DNA of 64,000 nucleotides from an uncultured Halomonas sp. (GCF_947490095.1 NZ_CANLFS010000007.1:62001-126000), one strand, 5' to 3'; shown: positions 27,625 to 37,872, counted from the stretch's first letter. Notes: generated by a model not told the origin, from the sequence alone. Translations and numbers: made by a program.

Positions 27625-29655
27625 ATGCTTGGAAAACTCACACTCGAGGCTATTCCGTATCACGAGCCGATCATCATGATCGTGCTCGCGGCGGTCATCC
27701 TCGGTGGTGCAGCCGTCTTCGGCTTCATCACGCTCAAGAAGAAGTGGGCCTACCTGTGGAATGAGTGGTTCACCTCCGTCGATCACAAGAAGATCGGCAT
27801 GATGTACATCATCGTCGCGCTGGTGATGCTGATTCGTGGCTTCTCCGACGCGATCATGATGCGTTCCCAGCAGATGCTGGCTTCTACCGGTGGCCTGGGT
27901 TACCTGCCACCCGAGCATTACGACCAGATCTTCACCGCCCACGGCGTGATCATGATCTTCTTCGTGGCGATGCCGCTGGTCATCGGCCTGATCAACATCG
28001 CCGTGCCGCTACAGATCGGCGCACGTGACGTGGCCTTCCCGTTCCTGAACTCGCTGAGCTTCTGGCTGTTCGTGGCCGGCGCGCTGCTGGTCAACATCTC
28101 CCTGGGCCTTGGCGAGTTCGCCAAGACCGGCTGGCTGGCCTATCCGCCATTGTCGGGGGCCAATTACAGTCCCGGGGTCGGCGTGGATTACTGGATATGG
28201 TCACTACAGATATCCGGGGTCGGTACCCTGCTGACAGGTGTCAACTTCGTCGCCACCATCCTCAAGATGCGTGCGCCGGGCATGAGCCTGATGAAGATGC
28301 CGGTCTTCACCTGGACCGCACTGTGTGCCAACGTCCTGATCATCGCGGCCTTCCCGATTCTGACCGCGACCATCGCGATGCTGACGCTCGATCGTTATCT
28401 TGATTTCCACTTCTTCACCAATGACCTTGGTGGGAACATGATGATGTACATCAACCTCATCTGGGCATGGGGCCATCCCGAGGTGTACATCCTGGTGCTG
28501 CCGGTCTTCGGTATCTTCTCCGAAGTCATCTCCACCTTCTCCAAGAAGAAGCTGTTCGGTTATACCTCGCTGGTATGGGCGACTGTCGTCATCACGATCC
28601 TGTCGTTCATCGTCTGGCTGCACCACTTCTTCACCATGGGGGCCGGCGCTAACGTGAACGCCTTCTTCGGTATCGCGACGATGATCATCTCGATTCCGAC
28701 GGGCGTGAAGATCTTCAACTGGCTGTTCACCATGTACCGCGGCCGTGTCGAAATGACCTCTCCGGTGCTGTGGACCCTCGGCTTCATGGTCACCTTCACC
28801 GTCGGCGGCATGACCGGCGTTCTGCTGGCGGTACCCGGCGCGAATTACGTCCTGCACAACTCGCTGTTTCTGATCGCTCACTTCCACAATGTCATCATCG
28901 GTGGCGTGGTCTTCGGGGCGATGGCCGGTATCACCTACTGGTTCCCGAAAGCGACCGGCTTCATGCTCGACGAGAAGTGGGGCAAGCGTTCCTTCTGGTT
29001 CTGGATCACTGGCTTCTATCTCGCCTTCATGCCGCTGTACGTCCTCGGCTTCATGGGCATGACCCGTCGCCTGCAGCATGTCGATAATCCGCTGTGGGTG
29101 CCTTACCTGGTCGTCGCCTTCGTCGGCGCGGTCCTGATCCTGATCGGTATTACCTGCACCATCATCCAGATCGCGGTGAGCATCAAGAACCGCAAGGACC
29201 TCCAGGACACCACTGGCGATATCTGGGGTGGCCGTACGCTGGAGTGGAGCACCACCTCACCGGCGCCGTTCTACAACTTCGCTCATGAGCCGCAGATCTC
29301 TGAACGCGACGCGTTCTGGGAAATGAAGGAGCGGGGGATCGAGCAGGAGGCCAATCAGCCTTATGCACCGATCCATATGCCACGCAATGCGGCTGCCGGC
29401 GTGATCATCTCCGCCTTCAGCCTGGTGTTCGGTTTCGGACTGATCTGGCACATCTGGTGGTTGGCCGTGGTCGGGCTGGTCGGCATGGCGGCGAGCCTCA
29501 TCATGCGTACCTTCAACTATGACATCGACTACTACGTGTCCGTCGAGGAAGTGGAGCGCGTCGAGCGTGAAGGTCGCGAGCGTCGTGCCCGGCCCAGCGC
29601 CCGCACATCTAACGACACAGGGTTTCAGGGGGAATCATGGCAAGTAGCGCAGTGA
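27625..29655 (+). CDS. cyoB: Ubiquinol oxidase (cytochrome bo3) subunit I
   Basis: 676 aa heme-copper oxidase catalytic subunit; reduces oxygen to water and pumps protons. Conserved elements include [17 protein letters not shown] with the His-Tyr crosslink, WLHHFFTMG (CuB ligands) and [10 protein letters not shown] (heme ligands). HGVIMIFF carries the low-spin heme His. About 14-15 membrane segments and a cytoplasmic C-terminal tail rich in Arg. The last 19 bp overlap the start of cyoC. Confidence 0.98.
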   Translation: MLGKLTLEAIPYHEPIIMIVLAAVILGGAAVFGFITLKKKWAYLWNEWFTSVDHKKIGMMYIIVALVMLIRGFSDAIMMRSQQMLASTGGLGYLPPEHYDQIFTAHGVIMIFFVAMPLVIGLINIAVPLQIGARDVAFPFLNSLSFWLFVAGALLVNISLGLGEFAKTGWLAYPPLSGANYSPGVGVDYWIWSLQISGVGTLLTGVNFVATILKMRAPGMSLMKMPVFTWTALCANVLIIAAFPILTATIAMLTLDRYLDFHFFTNDLGGNMMMYINLIWAWGHPEVYILVLPVFGIFSEVISTFSKKKLFGYTSLVWATVVITILSFIVWLHHFFTMGAGANVNAFFGIATMIISIPTGVKIFNWLFTMYRGRVEMTSPVLWTLGFMVTFTVGGMTGVLLAVPGANYVLHNSLFLIAHFHNVIIGGVVFGAMAGITYWFPKATGFMLDEKWGKRSFWFWITGFYLAFMPLYVLGFMGMTRRLQHVDNPLWVPYLVVAFVGAVLILIGITCTIIQIAVSIKNRKDLQDTTGDIWGGRTLEWSTTSPAPFYNFAHEPQISERDAFWEMKERGIEQEANQPYAPIHMPRNAAAGVIISAFSLVFGFGLIWHIWWLAVVGLVGMAASLIMRTFNYDIDYYVSVEEVERVEREGRERRARPSARTSNDTGFQGESWQVAQ

Positions 29656-30263
29656 CATCTCATGATGGGGCGCACGGCGCCCATGACGATCACGAGCATC
29701 ACGATACCAACGGCCTGAAGGTCTTCGGTTTCTGGCTCTATCTGCTGAGCGATTGCATCCTGTTCGCGATGCTGTTCGCCAGCTATGTGGTACTCAGCCA
29801 GGCCTATGCCGGTGGCCCAACGGGCGCCGATATCTTCGAGCTCGACTTCGTGCTGGTCGAAACGGCACTGCTGCTGGCCTCGAGCTTCACCTACGGCCTG
29901 GCGATGCTGGGCATGAACCGCGGAGACAGCTCCGCGGTGACCAAGTGGCTGATGATCACCTTCGCCTGTGGTGTCGGCTTCATCGCGATGGAACTCTATG
30001 AGTTCCATCACCTGATCGTGAGCGGCCATGGTCCGGACAAGTCCGCGTTCCTGTCAGCCTTCTTCACGCTGGTCGGTACCCACGGCCTGCACGTTACCGT
30101 CGGCCTGGTCTGGATGGCGCTGTTGATCCTCCAGATCAAGCAGAAGGGCCTGACGGAAGTGCATCGCGGTCGCCTGATGATGCTCAGCCTGTTCTGGCAC
30201 TTCCTGGACGTCATCTGGATCTGTGTCTTCACCGTCGTCTATCTCACAGGAGTGATGCTATGA
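29637..30263 (+). CDS. cyoC: Ubiquinol oxidase subunit III
   Basis: 208 aa with five membrane segments and a His/Asp-rich N-terminus ([11 protein letters not shown]). [28 protein letters not shown] and [11 protein letters not shown] are typical CyoC/CoxC blocks. Its ATG lies 19 bp inside the cyoB end, and it overlaps cyoD by 4 bp, so the cluster is translationally coupled. Structural subunit of the bo3 complex. Confidence 0.96.
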   Translation: MASSAVTSHDGAHGAHDDHEHHDTNGLKVFGFWLYLLSDCILFAMLFASYVVLSQAYAGGPTGADIFELDFVLVETALLLASSFTYGLAMLGMNRGDSSAVTKWLMITFACGVGFIAMELYEFHHLIVSGHGPDKSAFLSAFFTLVGTHGLHVTVGLVWMALLILQIKQKGLTEVHRGRLMMLSLFWHFLDVIWICVFTVVYLTGVML

Positions 30264-30589
30264 GCCATGCCAGCAATGATCACAACGACAGCCACGGCAG
30301 CGTCAAGCAGTATGTGACGGGCCTGGTCCTCTCCATCATCCTGACCCTCATCCCCTTCGGGATGGTGATGATGATGGACGACCCGGGGAACGGCGTGATC
30401 TGGGCCGTCTACGGCTTTGCCATCGCTCAGATCCTCGTGCAGCTGTACTTCTTCCTGCACCTGGACGGCTCCAAGGAGCAGAGCTGGAATGTCATGGCCA
30501 TGCTGTTCACCCTGGTGATCGTGGCGATCGTCGTGGGTGGCTCCATGTGGATCATGATCGAGCTGAACCAGAACATGATGCCCATCTGA
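30260..30589 (+). CDS. cyoD: Ubiquinol oxidase subunit IV
   Basis: 109 aa with three membrane segments; [37 protein letters not shown] and a final membrane helix followed by [10 protein letters not shown] fit CyoD. It assists assembly of the CuB site in the bo3 oxidase in characterised species. Overlaps cyoC by 4 bp. Confidence 0.95.
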   Translation: MSHASNDHNDSHGSVKQYVTGLVLSIILTLIPFGMVMMMDDPGNGVIWAVYGFAIAQILVQLYFFLHLDGSKEQSWNVMAMLFTLVIVAIVVGGSMWIMIELNQNMMPI

Positions 30590-30602
30590 TAGCGTGAGCC
30601 TG

Positions 30603-31457
30603 ATGATCAAGGACTATCTGCGTACCACCAAGCCGGGCATTATCTTCGGCAACCTGATCACCGTCAGCGGCGGCTTCTTTCTCGCCTCCGGTGGTGAGGT
30701 GGATTGGGCGCTGTTCATCGCCACCCTGGTCGGGGTGGCGTTGATCGTGGCCTCTGGCTGTGTGTTCAACAACTGCATCGACTGCGATATCGACCGCCAC
30801 ATGGCACGAACCCAGGGCCGTGCCCTGGTGCAGGGCAACATCTCGCTGAGGGGGGCCTTCGTCTTCGGCAGCGTGCTGGGGCTCGCAGGCTTCTGGCTGC
30901 TGGCCGCGATGACCAATCTCATGGCGTTGATCGTCGTGGGGCTGGGCTTCGTGATCTACGTCGGGGCCTACAGCATGTGGCTCAAGCGTGGCTCGGTGTA
31001 TGGCACCCTCATCGGTTCGCTGTCCGGGGCTGCGCCCCCGGTGGTCGGCTACCTGGCCGTCACCGGCCAGGCGGACATGGGGGCGCTGCTGCTGTTGATC
31101 ATCTTCAGCATGTGGCAGATGCCGCATTCCTATGCGATTACCATGTTCCGCGTCGATGACTATCGGGCGGCCAATATTCCGGTGCTCCCGATCGCCCGAG
31201 GCATGGAGCATGCCAAGCGTGTCGTGACCGGGTACATTGCCGGTTTCATCCCGGTGTCGCTGCTGCTGACACTATGGGGCTACACCGGCATCTGGTATCT
31301 GGCGGTCGCGATCGTTACGGGTGGCTGGTGGCTGTATCTGGCCGCCTGGCGCCTCAAGGACCAGCCCGATACCGCCTGGGCACGCAAGCTGTTCGGCTTC
31401 TCCATCATCATCGTCATGGCGCTCAGCCTGATGATGAGCCTGGATACCCAGCTCTAG
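30603..31457 (+). CDS. cyoE: Protoheme IX farnesyltransferase (heme O synthase)
   Basis: Adds a farnesyl group to heme b to make heme O for CyoB. 284 aa from the ATG at 30603; a GTG at 30594 would add three residues, but [18 protein letters not shown] is the family N-terminus. UbiA-type Asp motifs are present ([15 protein letters not shown] and the second loop with [19 protein letters not shown]). Eight or so membrane segments. Last gene of the cyo cluster; no clear terminator follows. Confidence 0.95.
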   Translation: MIKDYLRTTKPGIIFGNLITVSGGFFLASGGEVDWALFIATLVGVALIVASGCVFNNCIDCDIDRHMARTQGRALVQGNISLRGAFVFGSVLGLAGFWLLAAMTNLMALIVVGLGFVIYVGAYSMWLKRGSVYGTLIGSLSGAAPPVVGYLAVTGQADMGALLLLIIFSMWQMPHSYAITMFRVDDYRAANIPVLPIARGMEHAKRVVTGYIAGFIPVSLLLTLWGYTGIWYLAVAIVTGGWWLYLAAWRLKDQPDTAWARKLFGFSIIIVMALSLMMSLDTQL

Positions 31458-31655
31458 CCCAGCCGTAGAGCGTCCTTCACGACCCCTCAAGCGGGCTTCC
31501 CGCAGGATGCTTCTTGACTCTCCTCGCCCCCACGCTCTTGGTCCTCTATCCCGGCCGTCTCCGGGCACGGCAGTATTTGGCGGAGGAGCAGGACGAGGAA
31601 CCTGAGAGCCAACGGGAGGTTATCCCGGTGCAGTGAAGGAAAATGGCTGGACGAC

Positions 31656-32525
31656 TCACGGGGCGCCGGTGATCACCCGCAAGGCGCCCTCGTCGATGCG
31701 GGCCTGGAGCTCGTCGGCCTTGCCTAGCTGCTCGCCGTCGGCGGTCACTCGGCGCTCGGACGTCATCTGGATTCGGCAGACGGTGGTGTTGACTTGCCAC
31801 ACGCTGTCGTCGTCCGCCGGCGTCTTGCCGCTCAGACGAGTGGACAGGAAGGCGCGCAACAGCTGCCACCAGGGACGAGGGCGCACGGCGACGAGGGTCA
31901 GTTGGCCGTTGTGTGGCGAGGCGCCGGGTACCTGGGTTCCGCCGCCGAAGAAGGCCCCCGAGGCGATGGCCAAGGATAGCCAGCGCTCTTCGCTGCGCTG
32001 GTTATCCGTCTCGATGCTGGCCTTGAAGCCACGCATGAGGCCCAGGCGCCTCAGCTGCGGCAGCATGGCGGCATAGCTGAAGCGGCCTAGCCAGCGCTTG
32101 AGGCGTGTGGAGGCCTGGGTGGTGGGCAGGGTGCCGAGGCCGATATGTACCACGTTAAGAAACAGTCGGTCGTCGAGCCAGCCGACATCGACCCGCGCTA
32201 CACGAGCCTTGGCCGTCACTCGGCAGAGGGCGTCCGGGTCTTCCGGCAGGTTGAGGTTGCGGGCGAAGTCGTTGGCGGTGCCGGAGGGCAGTATGCCGAG
32301 AGTGGCACCGCACTCGAGGCATGCCTTGGCGGCCCGGTTGACGCTGCCGTCTCCCCCGGCGACCAGCACGGTATCGCCGGCCTCGAGGTCCTTGTCCCAG
32401 TCTTCCCCGCCCAGGTCGCGTACCCGCAGGGAGGTGATGCCGGCGCGCTCGAGGCGCGGCACCCAGAAGTCGGCCCCGCGGTCGCCGCCGCCGGCTTTCG
32501 TGTTGGCAATCAACCAGTGGCGCAT
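31656..32525 (-). CDS. Diacylglycerol kinase-family lipid kinase
   Basis: 289 aa with the DAGK catalytic fold: LIANTKAGGG (nucleotide loop), VAGGDGSVNRAA (GGDG motif near residue 57) and ILPSGTANDFARNL. It resembles YegS/BmrU lipid kinases, which phosphorylate diacylglycerol, phosphatidylglycerol or sphingoid bases; substrate undecided. The ATG follows AAGGA. The last 24 codons are duplicated at 26099-26169, on the other side of the cyo cluster. Confidence 0.93.
   Translation of the reverse strand: MRHWLIANTKAGGGDRGADFWVPRLERAGITSLRVRDLGGEDWDKDLEAGDTVLVAGGDGSVNRAAKACLECGATLGILPSGTANDFARNLNLPEDPDALCRVTAKARVARVDVGWLDDRLFLNVVHIGLGTLPTTQASTRLKRWLGRFSYAAMLPQLRRLGLMRGFKASIETDNQRSEERWLSLAIASGAFFGGGTQVPGASPHNGQLTLVAVRPRPWWQLLRAFLSTRLSGKTPADDDSVWQVNTTVCRIQMTSERRVTADGEQLGKADELQARIDEGALRVITGAP
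31666..31736 (+). repeat. 71-bp direct repeat, right copy
   Basis: Lies inside the 3' end of the lipid kinase gene. Matches 26099-26169 with four mismatches, same orientation. Confidence 0.93.
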
Positions 32526-32711
32526 TCGTGAATCCTTTCCGGCGTCGAAGACCCTGAAAAACCAGTATAACGGGGAGGCCCTGGCAACGGTATGTCGTCA
32601 TTTGCCGACGTTCTGTAGTGGAACTTTGCACATTTGTCACTTGATACATCGTCGTAGAGCGAGCACACTTATTGGTGTTAGGAAACAGTGTTCATTAATA
32701 AGGAGTGCGCC

Positions 32712-33212
32712 ATGAAGCCTCTTACCCTCGCCGCTGTAACTTCCGTCTTTCTTGCCGCCGGTGCAACCGCCGCCCAGGCTCAGCAGCTCGTTTATCCCCA
32801 GGGCTATGTGGGCGGTGACGCCATGTTCTGGGAGCTCGACCCCGAGGGGCCAGCCGATAGCCGTGACAGCGTGGGCCTGCGAGTCAACGGCGGCCTGCAG
32901 TTCAATGATTACCTCGCCGTGGAAGGCCACCTGGGGGGTGGCGGCTCCGATGGCGCCGTCGAGCTGGACTCCCTGGTAGGCCTCTATGCCAAGGGCATCC
33001 TGCCGGTCTCTCAGGAGTTCCGCCTCTATGGCCTGGCCGGCATGACCGAGGTGGACAGTGATGTCGATAGTGAATCCGGCTTCTCCTACGGCGCCGGTGC
33101 CGAATTCGATGTGGCACCCAATGTGTCCCTGGGTGCCGACTACATTCGCTACCTGGACGAAGATCAATATACCTTCGACGCGGCCAGCGTAGGGGTACGC
33201 TATCGCTTCTGA
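32712..33212 (+). CDS. Outer-membrane beta-barrel protein (small)
   Basis: 166 aa with a signal peptide cut after AQAQQ. Alternating hydrophobic strands (GYVGGDAMFWELD, LRVNGGLQFNDYLAVEGHLGG in pieces, FRLYGLAGMTEV) and a C-terminal YRF, the aromatic signal for outer-membrane insertion, indicate an eight-stranded OmpA/OmpX-like barrel. The ATG at 32712 follows AAGGAG. Function unknown; divergent from the lipid kinase. Confidence 0.87.
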   Translation: MKPLTLAAVTSVFLAAGATAAQAQQLVYPQGYVGGDAMFWELDPEGPADSRDSVGLRVNGGLQFNDYLAVEGHLGGGGSDGAVELDSLVGLYAKGILPVSQEFRLYGLAGMTEVDSDVDSESGFSYGAGAEFDVAPNVSLGADYIRYLDEDQYTFDAASVGVRYRF

Positions 33213-33236
33213 GCGTGACTGATGCGAGTCGGATAA

Positions 33237-33270
33237 AGAGCGCCCCGCTGCCCAGGCAGCGGGGCGCTCT
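33237..33270. terminator. Hairpin between convergent genes
   Basis: 16-bp perfect stem (AGAGCGCCCCGCTGCC and complement) with a 2-nt loop, between the barrel protein and tenA. It probably serves both, though the T tract is short. Confidence 0.75.
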
Positions 33271-33300
33271 GCATCATGGACGTGGAGGAAGGCGAAGGCC

Positions 33301-33969
33301 TTAGAGGCTTTGGTCGAGCCCCATCTGCCAGAAGTCGATTTCCAGGCGGGTGGCATCACGGAAGATGCTCGCCAGCTGGGCGAAACGCTCGGGCGTGACG
33401 TCGGCCAGGCGGGCATCGAGCCAGGCGATCTCGTCATGCGTGGCGGCCTGGAATTCATCGCTTGAATACATCTGCAGCCATTTCTCGAAGGGGTTGGCGT
33501 CTCCGCGCACGGTGAAGGGCTGCTTGGCCTGCCACCGGGAGATGGCGCCATAGCCTACCAGGCAGGGCGCCAGGGCCACGTGCATATCGAGCAGATCGCC
33601 GCGGTTGCCGGTATCCAGCACATAGCGGGTATAGGCCATGGTCGCCCTGGCCTCCGGCAAGCCGGCCAGGTCGGCCTCCGAGATGCCCCATTCACGACAG
33701 TAGTCGATATGCAGGCCAAGCTCGACATCGATGATGGTCTTGAGGCCCTCGAGGCCATGGCGTAGCTCGGTGATGTCGCGGCTCTTGTAGACGGCCAGGG
33801 CGTAGGCGCGTCCGAAATGGATCAGAAACAGATAGTCCTGCTTCAGGTAGTGGCGAAATGCCTCATCCGGCAGGGTGCCGGCGGCCAGCTGACGCACGAA
33901 GTCGTGTTCGATATAGGCGCGCCAATCGTCGTGGCAGGCTTGGGTCAGGTCGTGAAACTGGTAGCTCAT
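33301..33969 (-). CDS. tenA: Aminopyrimidine aminohydrolase / thiaminase II
   Basis: 222 aa TenA-family enzyme, which hydrolyses aminopyrimidine products of thiamine degradation for salvage. The catalytic Cys136 is in HVALAPCLVGYG and Glu210 in RDATRLEIDFW, both as expected. Two adjacent ATGs (33970-33972 and 33967-33969) follow GGAGG; spacing favours the second. The 5' leader carries a TPP riboswitch, so expression should fall when thiamine pyrophosphate is plentiful. No other thi gene is adjacent. Confidence 0.94.
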   Translation of the reverse strand: MSYQFHDLTQACHDDWRAYIEHDFVRQLAAGTLPDEAFRHYLKQDYLFLIHFGRAYALAVYKSRDITELRHGLEGLKTIIDVELGLHIDYCREWGISEADLAGLPEARATMAYTRYVLDTGNRGDLLDMHVALAPCLVGYGAISRWQAKQPFTVRGDANPFEKWLQMYSSDEFQAATHDEIAWLDARLADVTPERFAQLASIFRDATRLEIDFWQMGLDQSL

Positions 33970-34045
33970 CATGCCTCCGGTCAGGGAAGGTGATCCGGAG
34001 CGGGGCGTGGGGACGGGTAGGGGGCAGGAAGTGGCCATGCTACCG

Positions 34046-34156
34046 CTTGATCCCTACGCCGGTACTAGCCGGATCAGGTTCAACGGGCTTCGCCGTGATG
34101 ACAATGATGGACTGTCATATGGCGATCTCAGCCGGCTCCACCGGCACCCCGTCAAG
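34046..34156 (-). promoter_or_regulatory. TPP (THI-box) riboswitch
   Basis: On the minus strand the order is CTTGACGGGGTGCC, then GGCTGAGA, then TGAACCTGATCCGGCTAG, then ACCGGCGTAGGGATCAAG: the conserved core of a thiamine pyrophosphate aptamer. The P1 stem closes by CTTGA pairing with TCAAG. It lies 76 nt before tenA. Confidence 0.97.
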
Positions 34157-34177
34157 CGAGCCTTCTACTCTAGCACC

Positions 34178-36139
34178 CTAGCGTTTCCTTGCCACCTTTC
34201 GGCGGCGGGCCGGTGTGTTACGCCTCGCCGTGTATCGCGAGGCCTGGTGGTCGAACGCCGAGAAGGACTGTATCGGCATCTCGTCGGGAAGCTCTTCCGG
34301 TGGTGGCACAAGGGAGGCCTGACCGGTCGCGGCTGGTTGTCTCGCCAGCTCGCGAAGGACCACGGGAGGGTGCGTCTCGCTGGGCACCAGCAGCAGGCCG
34401 GCGCGACGCAGGCTACGCCCCAGGGTCAGGCTGCTGCTCCAGCGCACCAGTGGCGCGGACAGCAGGAGTCCCAGCCATACCGGTGTCAGCCACCAGAAGA
34501 AGACGGGGGTGTACCACCAGGTAATGACGGCCCAGAGCAGCCCGACCAGGGTCGCCTGCCAGGTATGACGCCAGGCCTCTTGCCAGGGAACGGCGCGCCC
34601 CTCGCGCGACTGAGGGTCCCAGGCCACGGTGCGTCCGCCGAGCACGCCGATGACGAATCGACTGTGAAATATCATCATCATGGGCGCGATCAGCATGGCG
34701 AAGAGTGCCTCCAACAGCACGCTGGCCGCGAGGCGAGAGCGCCCGCCGAACTCCGCAGGACGTCGCCTCAGTGCCAGTATCAGCCCCAGCACCTTGGGCA
34801 TCAGCAGCATGGCCAGGGTGCCGGCCAGCAGAGGCATGATCAGGGGGGGAGGGGCGAGGGGCCAGTCGGGGAACAGCTGGGCATCGGAGGTAAAGAAGTT
34901 CGGCTCGGTGAGGGCGCGGGTCAGGGCGTCTGCCGTGCTGACCGCCAGGATCCCCAACCAGATCAGCGAGGCGATGTAGGCCAGGGCGCCGAACAGGAAA
35001 TGCAGGCGGCTCATGGCGTGCAGGCCTCGCCCGAAGAGCAGGCGCAGATGCTGGAGATTACCCTGAACCCAGCGTCGGTCGCGCTTGGCGAAGTCGAGCA
35101 GATGGCTGGGCATTTCCTCGTAGCTGCCGGCGAGGTCGGTCTGCATCTGGACCTGCCAGCCGGCCCGGCGCAGCAAGGCGGCTTCGACAAAGTCATGGCT
35201 AAGGATTTCGCCCCCCAGTGGCGGGTCGCCCGGCAGGTTAGGTAGCCCACAGCTTTCCATGAAGGCTCGGGTTCGCAGGATGGCGTTATGGCCAAAGTAG
35301 TTGGCGGCATCGGCGTGCCAGAAGCTTAGTCCCGCCGCCAGCATGGGCGCATAGAGAGAGGCAGCCAGCTGGTTGGCGCGACCGAACAGGCTGTCCTGAC
35401 GCACCGGGATCGGCACCGTTTGCAGCAGCCCCAGGCGTGGATTGGCCTGCATGGCATCGATCAACGAGACGATGCTGGCGCCGGTCATCAGGCTATCGGC
35501 ATCCAATACCAGCATGAAATCGTAGCGGCGGCCCCAGCGTTGGCAGAACTCGGCCAGGTTGCCGGCCTTGCGGCCGACGTTGCTGTTGCGATGGCGATAA
35601 TGCACGTCGCACTGCCCGGCCAACCGTGCCTGGAGGGCGGCTACCTGGGCCGTCTCGTCGGCGATGATGGCGTCGTCGGTGCTGTCACTGAGTATAAAGG
35701 CCTCGATCTGCCGCTCGGGGGCGTCATTGGGCAGGTCGCGGCAGGTGGCCTCCAGGCCGGCGACCACCCGGGCCACGTCCTCATTGTGGATCGGCATGGC
35801 CAAGACGGTTCGCGACCGAGTGCCGGAGGGGGAGGCCACCGGCCGGCGTCTCGACAGGGTGACCGGGTCGCGACGGGTTAGCGTCAGTATGAAGCCGATC
35901 ACCGCACTCCAGAAGGCGATGGTGATCCAGCCAAAGGTGATCGTGAATAGCCCCAGGATGATGAGCTCCAGGGGAGACACACCCCCCACGATCAGGATCC
36001 GAAACATGGCCCAGACACCCAGGGCGACGGTCCCCGCGAAGAGCAGGGCAAAGAGCAGGCGGCGCGTCCCGCGCCAGGGCGGCGGTGTCGAGTCGGCCGG
36101 GGGGCAGGGATCAGCGGAGCGCATCGGGGTACCAGACAT
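34178..36139 (-). CDS. opgH: Glucans biosynthesis glucosyltransferase OpgH (short form)
   Basis: 653 aa inner-membrane family 2 glucosyltransferase that builds the beta-1,2 glucan backbone of osmoregulated periplasmic glucans. LVLDADSLMTG gives the metal-binding Asp motif, ILSHDFVEA the catalytic Asp, and KRDRRWVQGN the QxxRW-type motif. Two membrane segments precede the catalytic domain and about five follow it. The E. coli protein is near 850 residues; here the first membrane segment begins near residue 26, so the long cytoplasmic N-terminus is missing. It overlaps opgG by 29 bp. Confidence 0.94.
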   Translation of the reverse strand: MSGTPMRSADPCPPADSTPPPWRGTRRLLFALLFAGTVALGVWAMFRILIVGGVSPLELIILGLFTITFGWITIAFWSAVIGFILTLTRRDPVTLSRRRPVASPSGTRSRTVLAMPIHNEDVARVVAGLEATCRDLPNDAPERQIEAFILSDSTDDAIIADETAQVAALQARLAGQCDVHYRHRNSNVGRKAGNLAEFCQRWGRRYDFMLVLDADSLMTGASIVSLIDAMQANPRLGLLQTVPIPVRQDSLFGRANQLAASLYAPMLAAGLSFWHADAANYFGHNAILRTRAFMESCGLPNLPGDPPLGGEILSHDFVEAALLRRAGWQVQMQTDLAGSYEEMPSHLLDFAKRDRRWVQGNLQHLRLLFGRGLHAMSRLHFLFGALAYIASLIWLGILAVSTADALTRALTEPNFFTSDAQLFPDWPLAPPPLIMPLLAGTLAMLLMPKVLGLILALRRRPAEFGGRSRLAASVLLEALFAMLIAPMMMIFHSRFVIGVLGGRTVAWDPQSREGRAVPWQEAWRHTWQATLVGLLWAVITWWYTPVFFWWLTPVWLGLLLSAPLVRWSSSLTLGRSLRRAGLLLVPSETHPPVVLRELARQPAATGQASLVPPPEELPDEMPIQSFSAFDHQASRYTARRNTPARRRKVARKR

Positions 36140-37667
36140 AGTTCCAGGTTTCCGTCAGGCGGCGTTGATTCAGGGTCAAAAACAGGCGCATGTCGGCCGG
36201 CTGGTCCTTATCGGGGGCCAGGCGAAAGGTGGCGCGCCATGCCTCGCCTCCCGGAAGACGCTCTACCCGAGGGTCGAGGATTTCGCCACTGGAGCTTTCC
36301 AGTGACAGCTCGACCGGTTGACTCGCAGCGAGGCTCGACAGCTCGCCGCCATGGAAGTCGACCACGAACTGTCGACGGCTGTGGGGCGGCGGGTTTTCCT
36401 GGCCGGGAACCGCCGCCCAGCCCTGGCGAGTGCGGAGCACCCGCGCTACCTCTTGCCCGGGGGGCACGGCGGCGAAGGTGTGGGTCCGATAGCGATAGGT
36501 GCGGGCCTCGCCGGCGGCGAGCGACTGCTCGGGCACCCAGTAGGCGGTGATATTGTCGTTGGTTTCGCTTTGACTGGGGATCTCGACCAGTTCCACGCTC
36601 CCCGGCCCCCATGCTTCCAGTGGCTGTACCCACTGGCTGGGGCGGCGTTCATAATGCGCTTCGGTATCCAGGAAGGCCTGAAAGTCGCGTTGGCGCTGGA
36701 TCAGCCCGAAGCCTCCAGGGGCCTGGTCCTGGAGGAGAGAAAGCCTGAGGTTCTCCGGGTTGTTCAGCGGCCGCCAGATCCATTCACCTTCGCCGGTCTG
36801 CATGGCCAGGCCACTGGAGTCGTGGACCCTGGGGCGAAAGTCGTCGTCGGGGTGGCGGCCGACCTCACCATGCAGGTACATGCTGGTGAGTGGCGCAATG
36901 CCGAGTTTCTCGATCGTCTCGCGGGCGAACAGTCGCGCCTCGGTATCGACTATGGTGTCCTCCCCGGGGCGGATATCAAAGCGGTAGGCGCCGGCCACCG
37001 AGGGACTATCGAGCAAGGCAAGGACGGTCATCCGGGTATCGTCCGGGCCGGGCTTCACCAGCCAGAATTCACGAAACGCCGGAAATTCCTCGCCATGGGG
37101 GCTAGCGGTGTCGATGGCGAGTCCGCGTGTCGAGAGCCCGTAGCCCTGCTCTCGCCCTGTCAGGCGGAAGTAACTGGCGCCGAGGAATACCGCAAATTCG
37201 TCGCGGTATTCACCACTGTTTAGCGGATAGTGCAGGCGAAAACCGGCATGGCCGATGTCGTCGAGGGGAAGCTCGGCAAGCGGGGAAGCGTCGCCGTCAT
37301 AACGGAACCGTTCCTGGCGAAAAGGCAGGGGGGACACCTCACCCTGGTCATCGACCAGGTTCAGGCGTACGGGCTCGGTATAGAGGAAGCCGGGATGAAA
37401 CAGCTGTACCTCGAAGAGCCCCTCGTCCTTCCAGATAGCCTGGTCCGGGCGAAAGCGGATCTCCCGATATTGGTCGTACCCCATCTCTACCAGCTCGGTG
37501 GGCAGTGACGGCTCGGGCTCCTGATAGGGCTCGGCGGCGAGCTGTCGAGCCCGGTCGGTGATCTGGTCGAATAACTCGCCTTGCGTTGCTGCCGAGGCAT
37601 TCTTTGTCAGGGCCAAGGCCAGGGCCAGCGGCAATGCAAGGCTTAAGCGTTGCAGTGTCGTCTTCAC
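36111..37667 (-). CDS. opgG: Glucans biosynthesis protein G
   Basis: 518 aa periplasmic protein needed for OPG synthesis, probably in branching or chain modification. A signal peptide ends near KNASA-AT. PYQEPEPSLPTELVEMGYDQYREIRFRP (conserved part MGYDQYREIRF), LFHPGFLY, FAVFLGASYFR and the C-terminal TWNYVWYPDALR are family blocks. The start is GTG at 37667 after a GAGAGAG stretch. First gene of opgGH; upstream lies a repeat-rich spacer. Confidence 0.95.
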   Translation of the reverse strand: MKTTLQRLSLALPLALALALTKNASAATQGELFDQITDRARQLAAEPYQEPEPSLPTELVEMGYDQYREIRFRPDQAIWKDEGLFEVQLFHPGFLYTEPVRLNLVDDQGEVSPLPFRQERFRYDGDASPLAELPLDDIGHAGFRLHYPLNSGEYRDEFAVFLGASYFRLTGREQGYGLSTRGLAIDTASPHGEEFPAFREFWLVKPGPDDTRMTVLALLDSPSVAGAYRFDIRPGEDTIVDTEARLFARETIEKLGIAPLTSMYLHGEVGRHPDDDFRPRVHDSSGLAMQTGEGEWIWRPLNNPENLRLSLLQDQAPGGFGLIQRQRDFQAFLDTEAHYERRPSQWVQPLEAWGPGSVELVEIPSQSETNDNITAYWVPEQSLAAGEARTYRYRTHTFAAVPPGQEVARVLRTRQGWAAVPGQENPPPHSRRQFVVDFHGGELSSLAASQPVELSLESSSGEILDPRVERLPGGEAWRATFRLAPDKDQPADMRLFLTLNQRRLTETWNYVWYPDALR

Positions 37668-37754
37668 CTGCAGCTCTCTCTCTGTTATCCCGCCGGCACT
37701 CCCTGCGCAGGCCGGGTCAGGAGAAGAATGTGATGCCCCAGGGTGGGTCGTTGT

Positions 37755-37806
37755 TATATGACTTCGCTATATGACTTCGCTATATGACTTCGCTATATGG
37801 CTTCGT
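37755..37806. repeat. 13-bp tandem repeat, four copies
   Basis: Unit TATATGACTTCGC, three perfect copies and a fourth with two changes. Confidence 0.95.
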
Positions 37807-37872
37807 TGTGTGACCCTGGTGCCTGCAGATTAGGCCCACATCCTCGGCAAGAGTTCCGCTACGTTTCGTGAG

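Noticed and set aside
29637..29655. Apparent frameshift between cyoB and cyoC
   Set aside because: The 19-bp overlap is a normal coupled start; both proteins have full-length ends.
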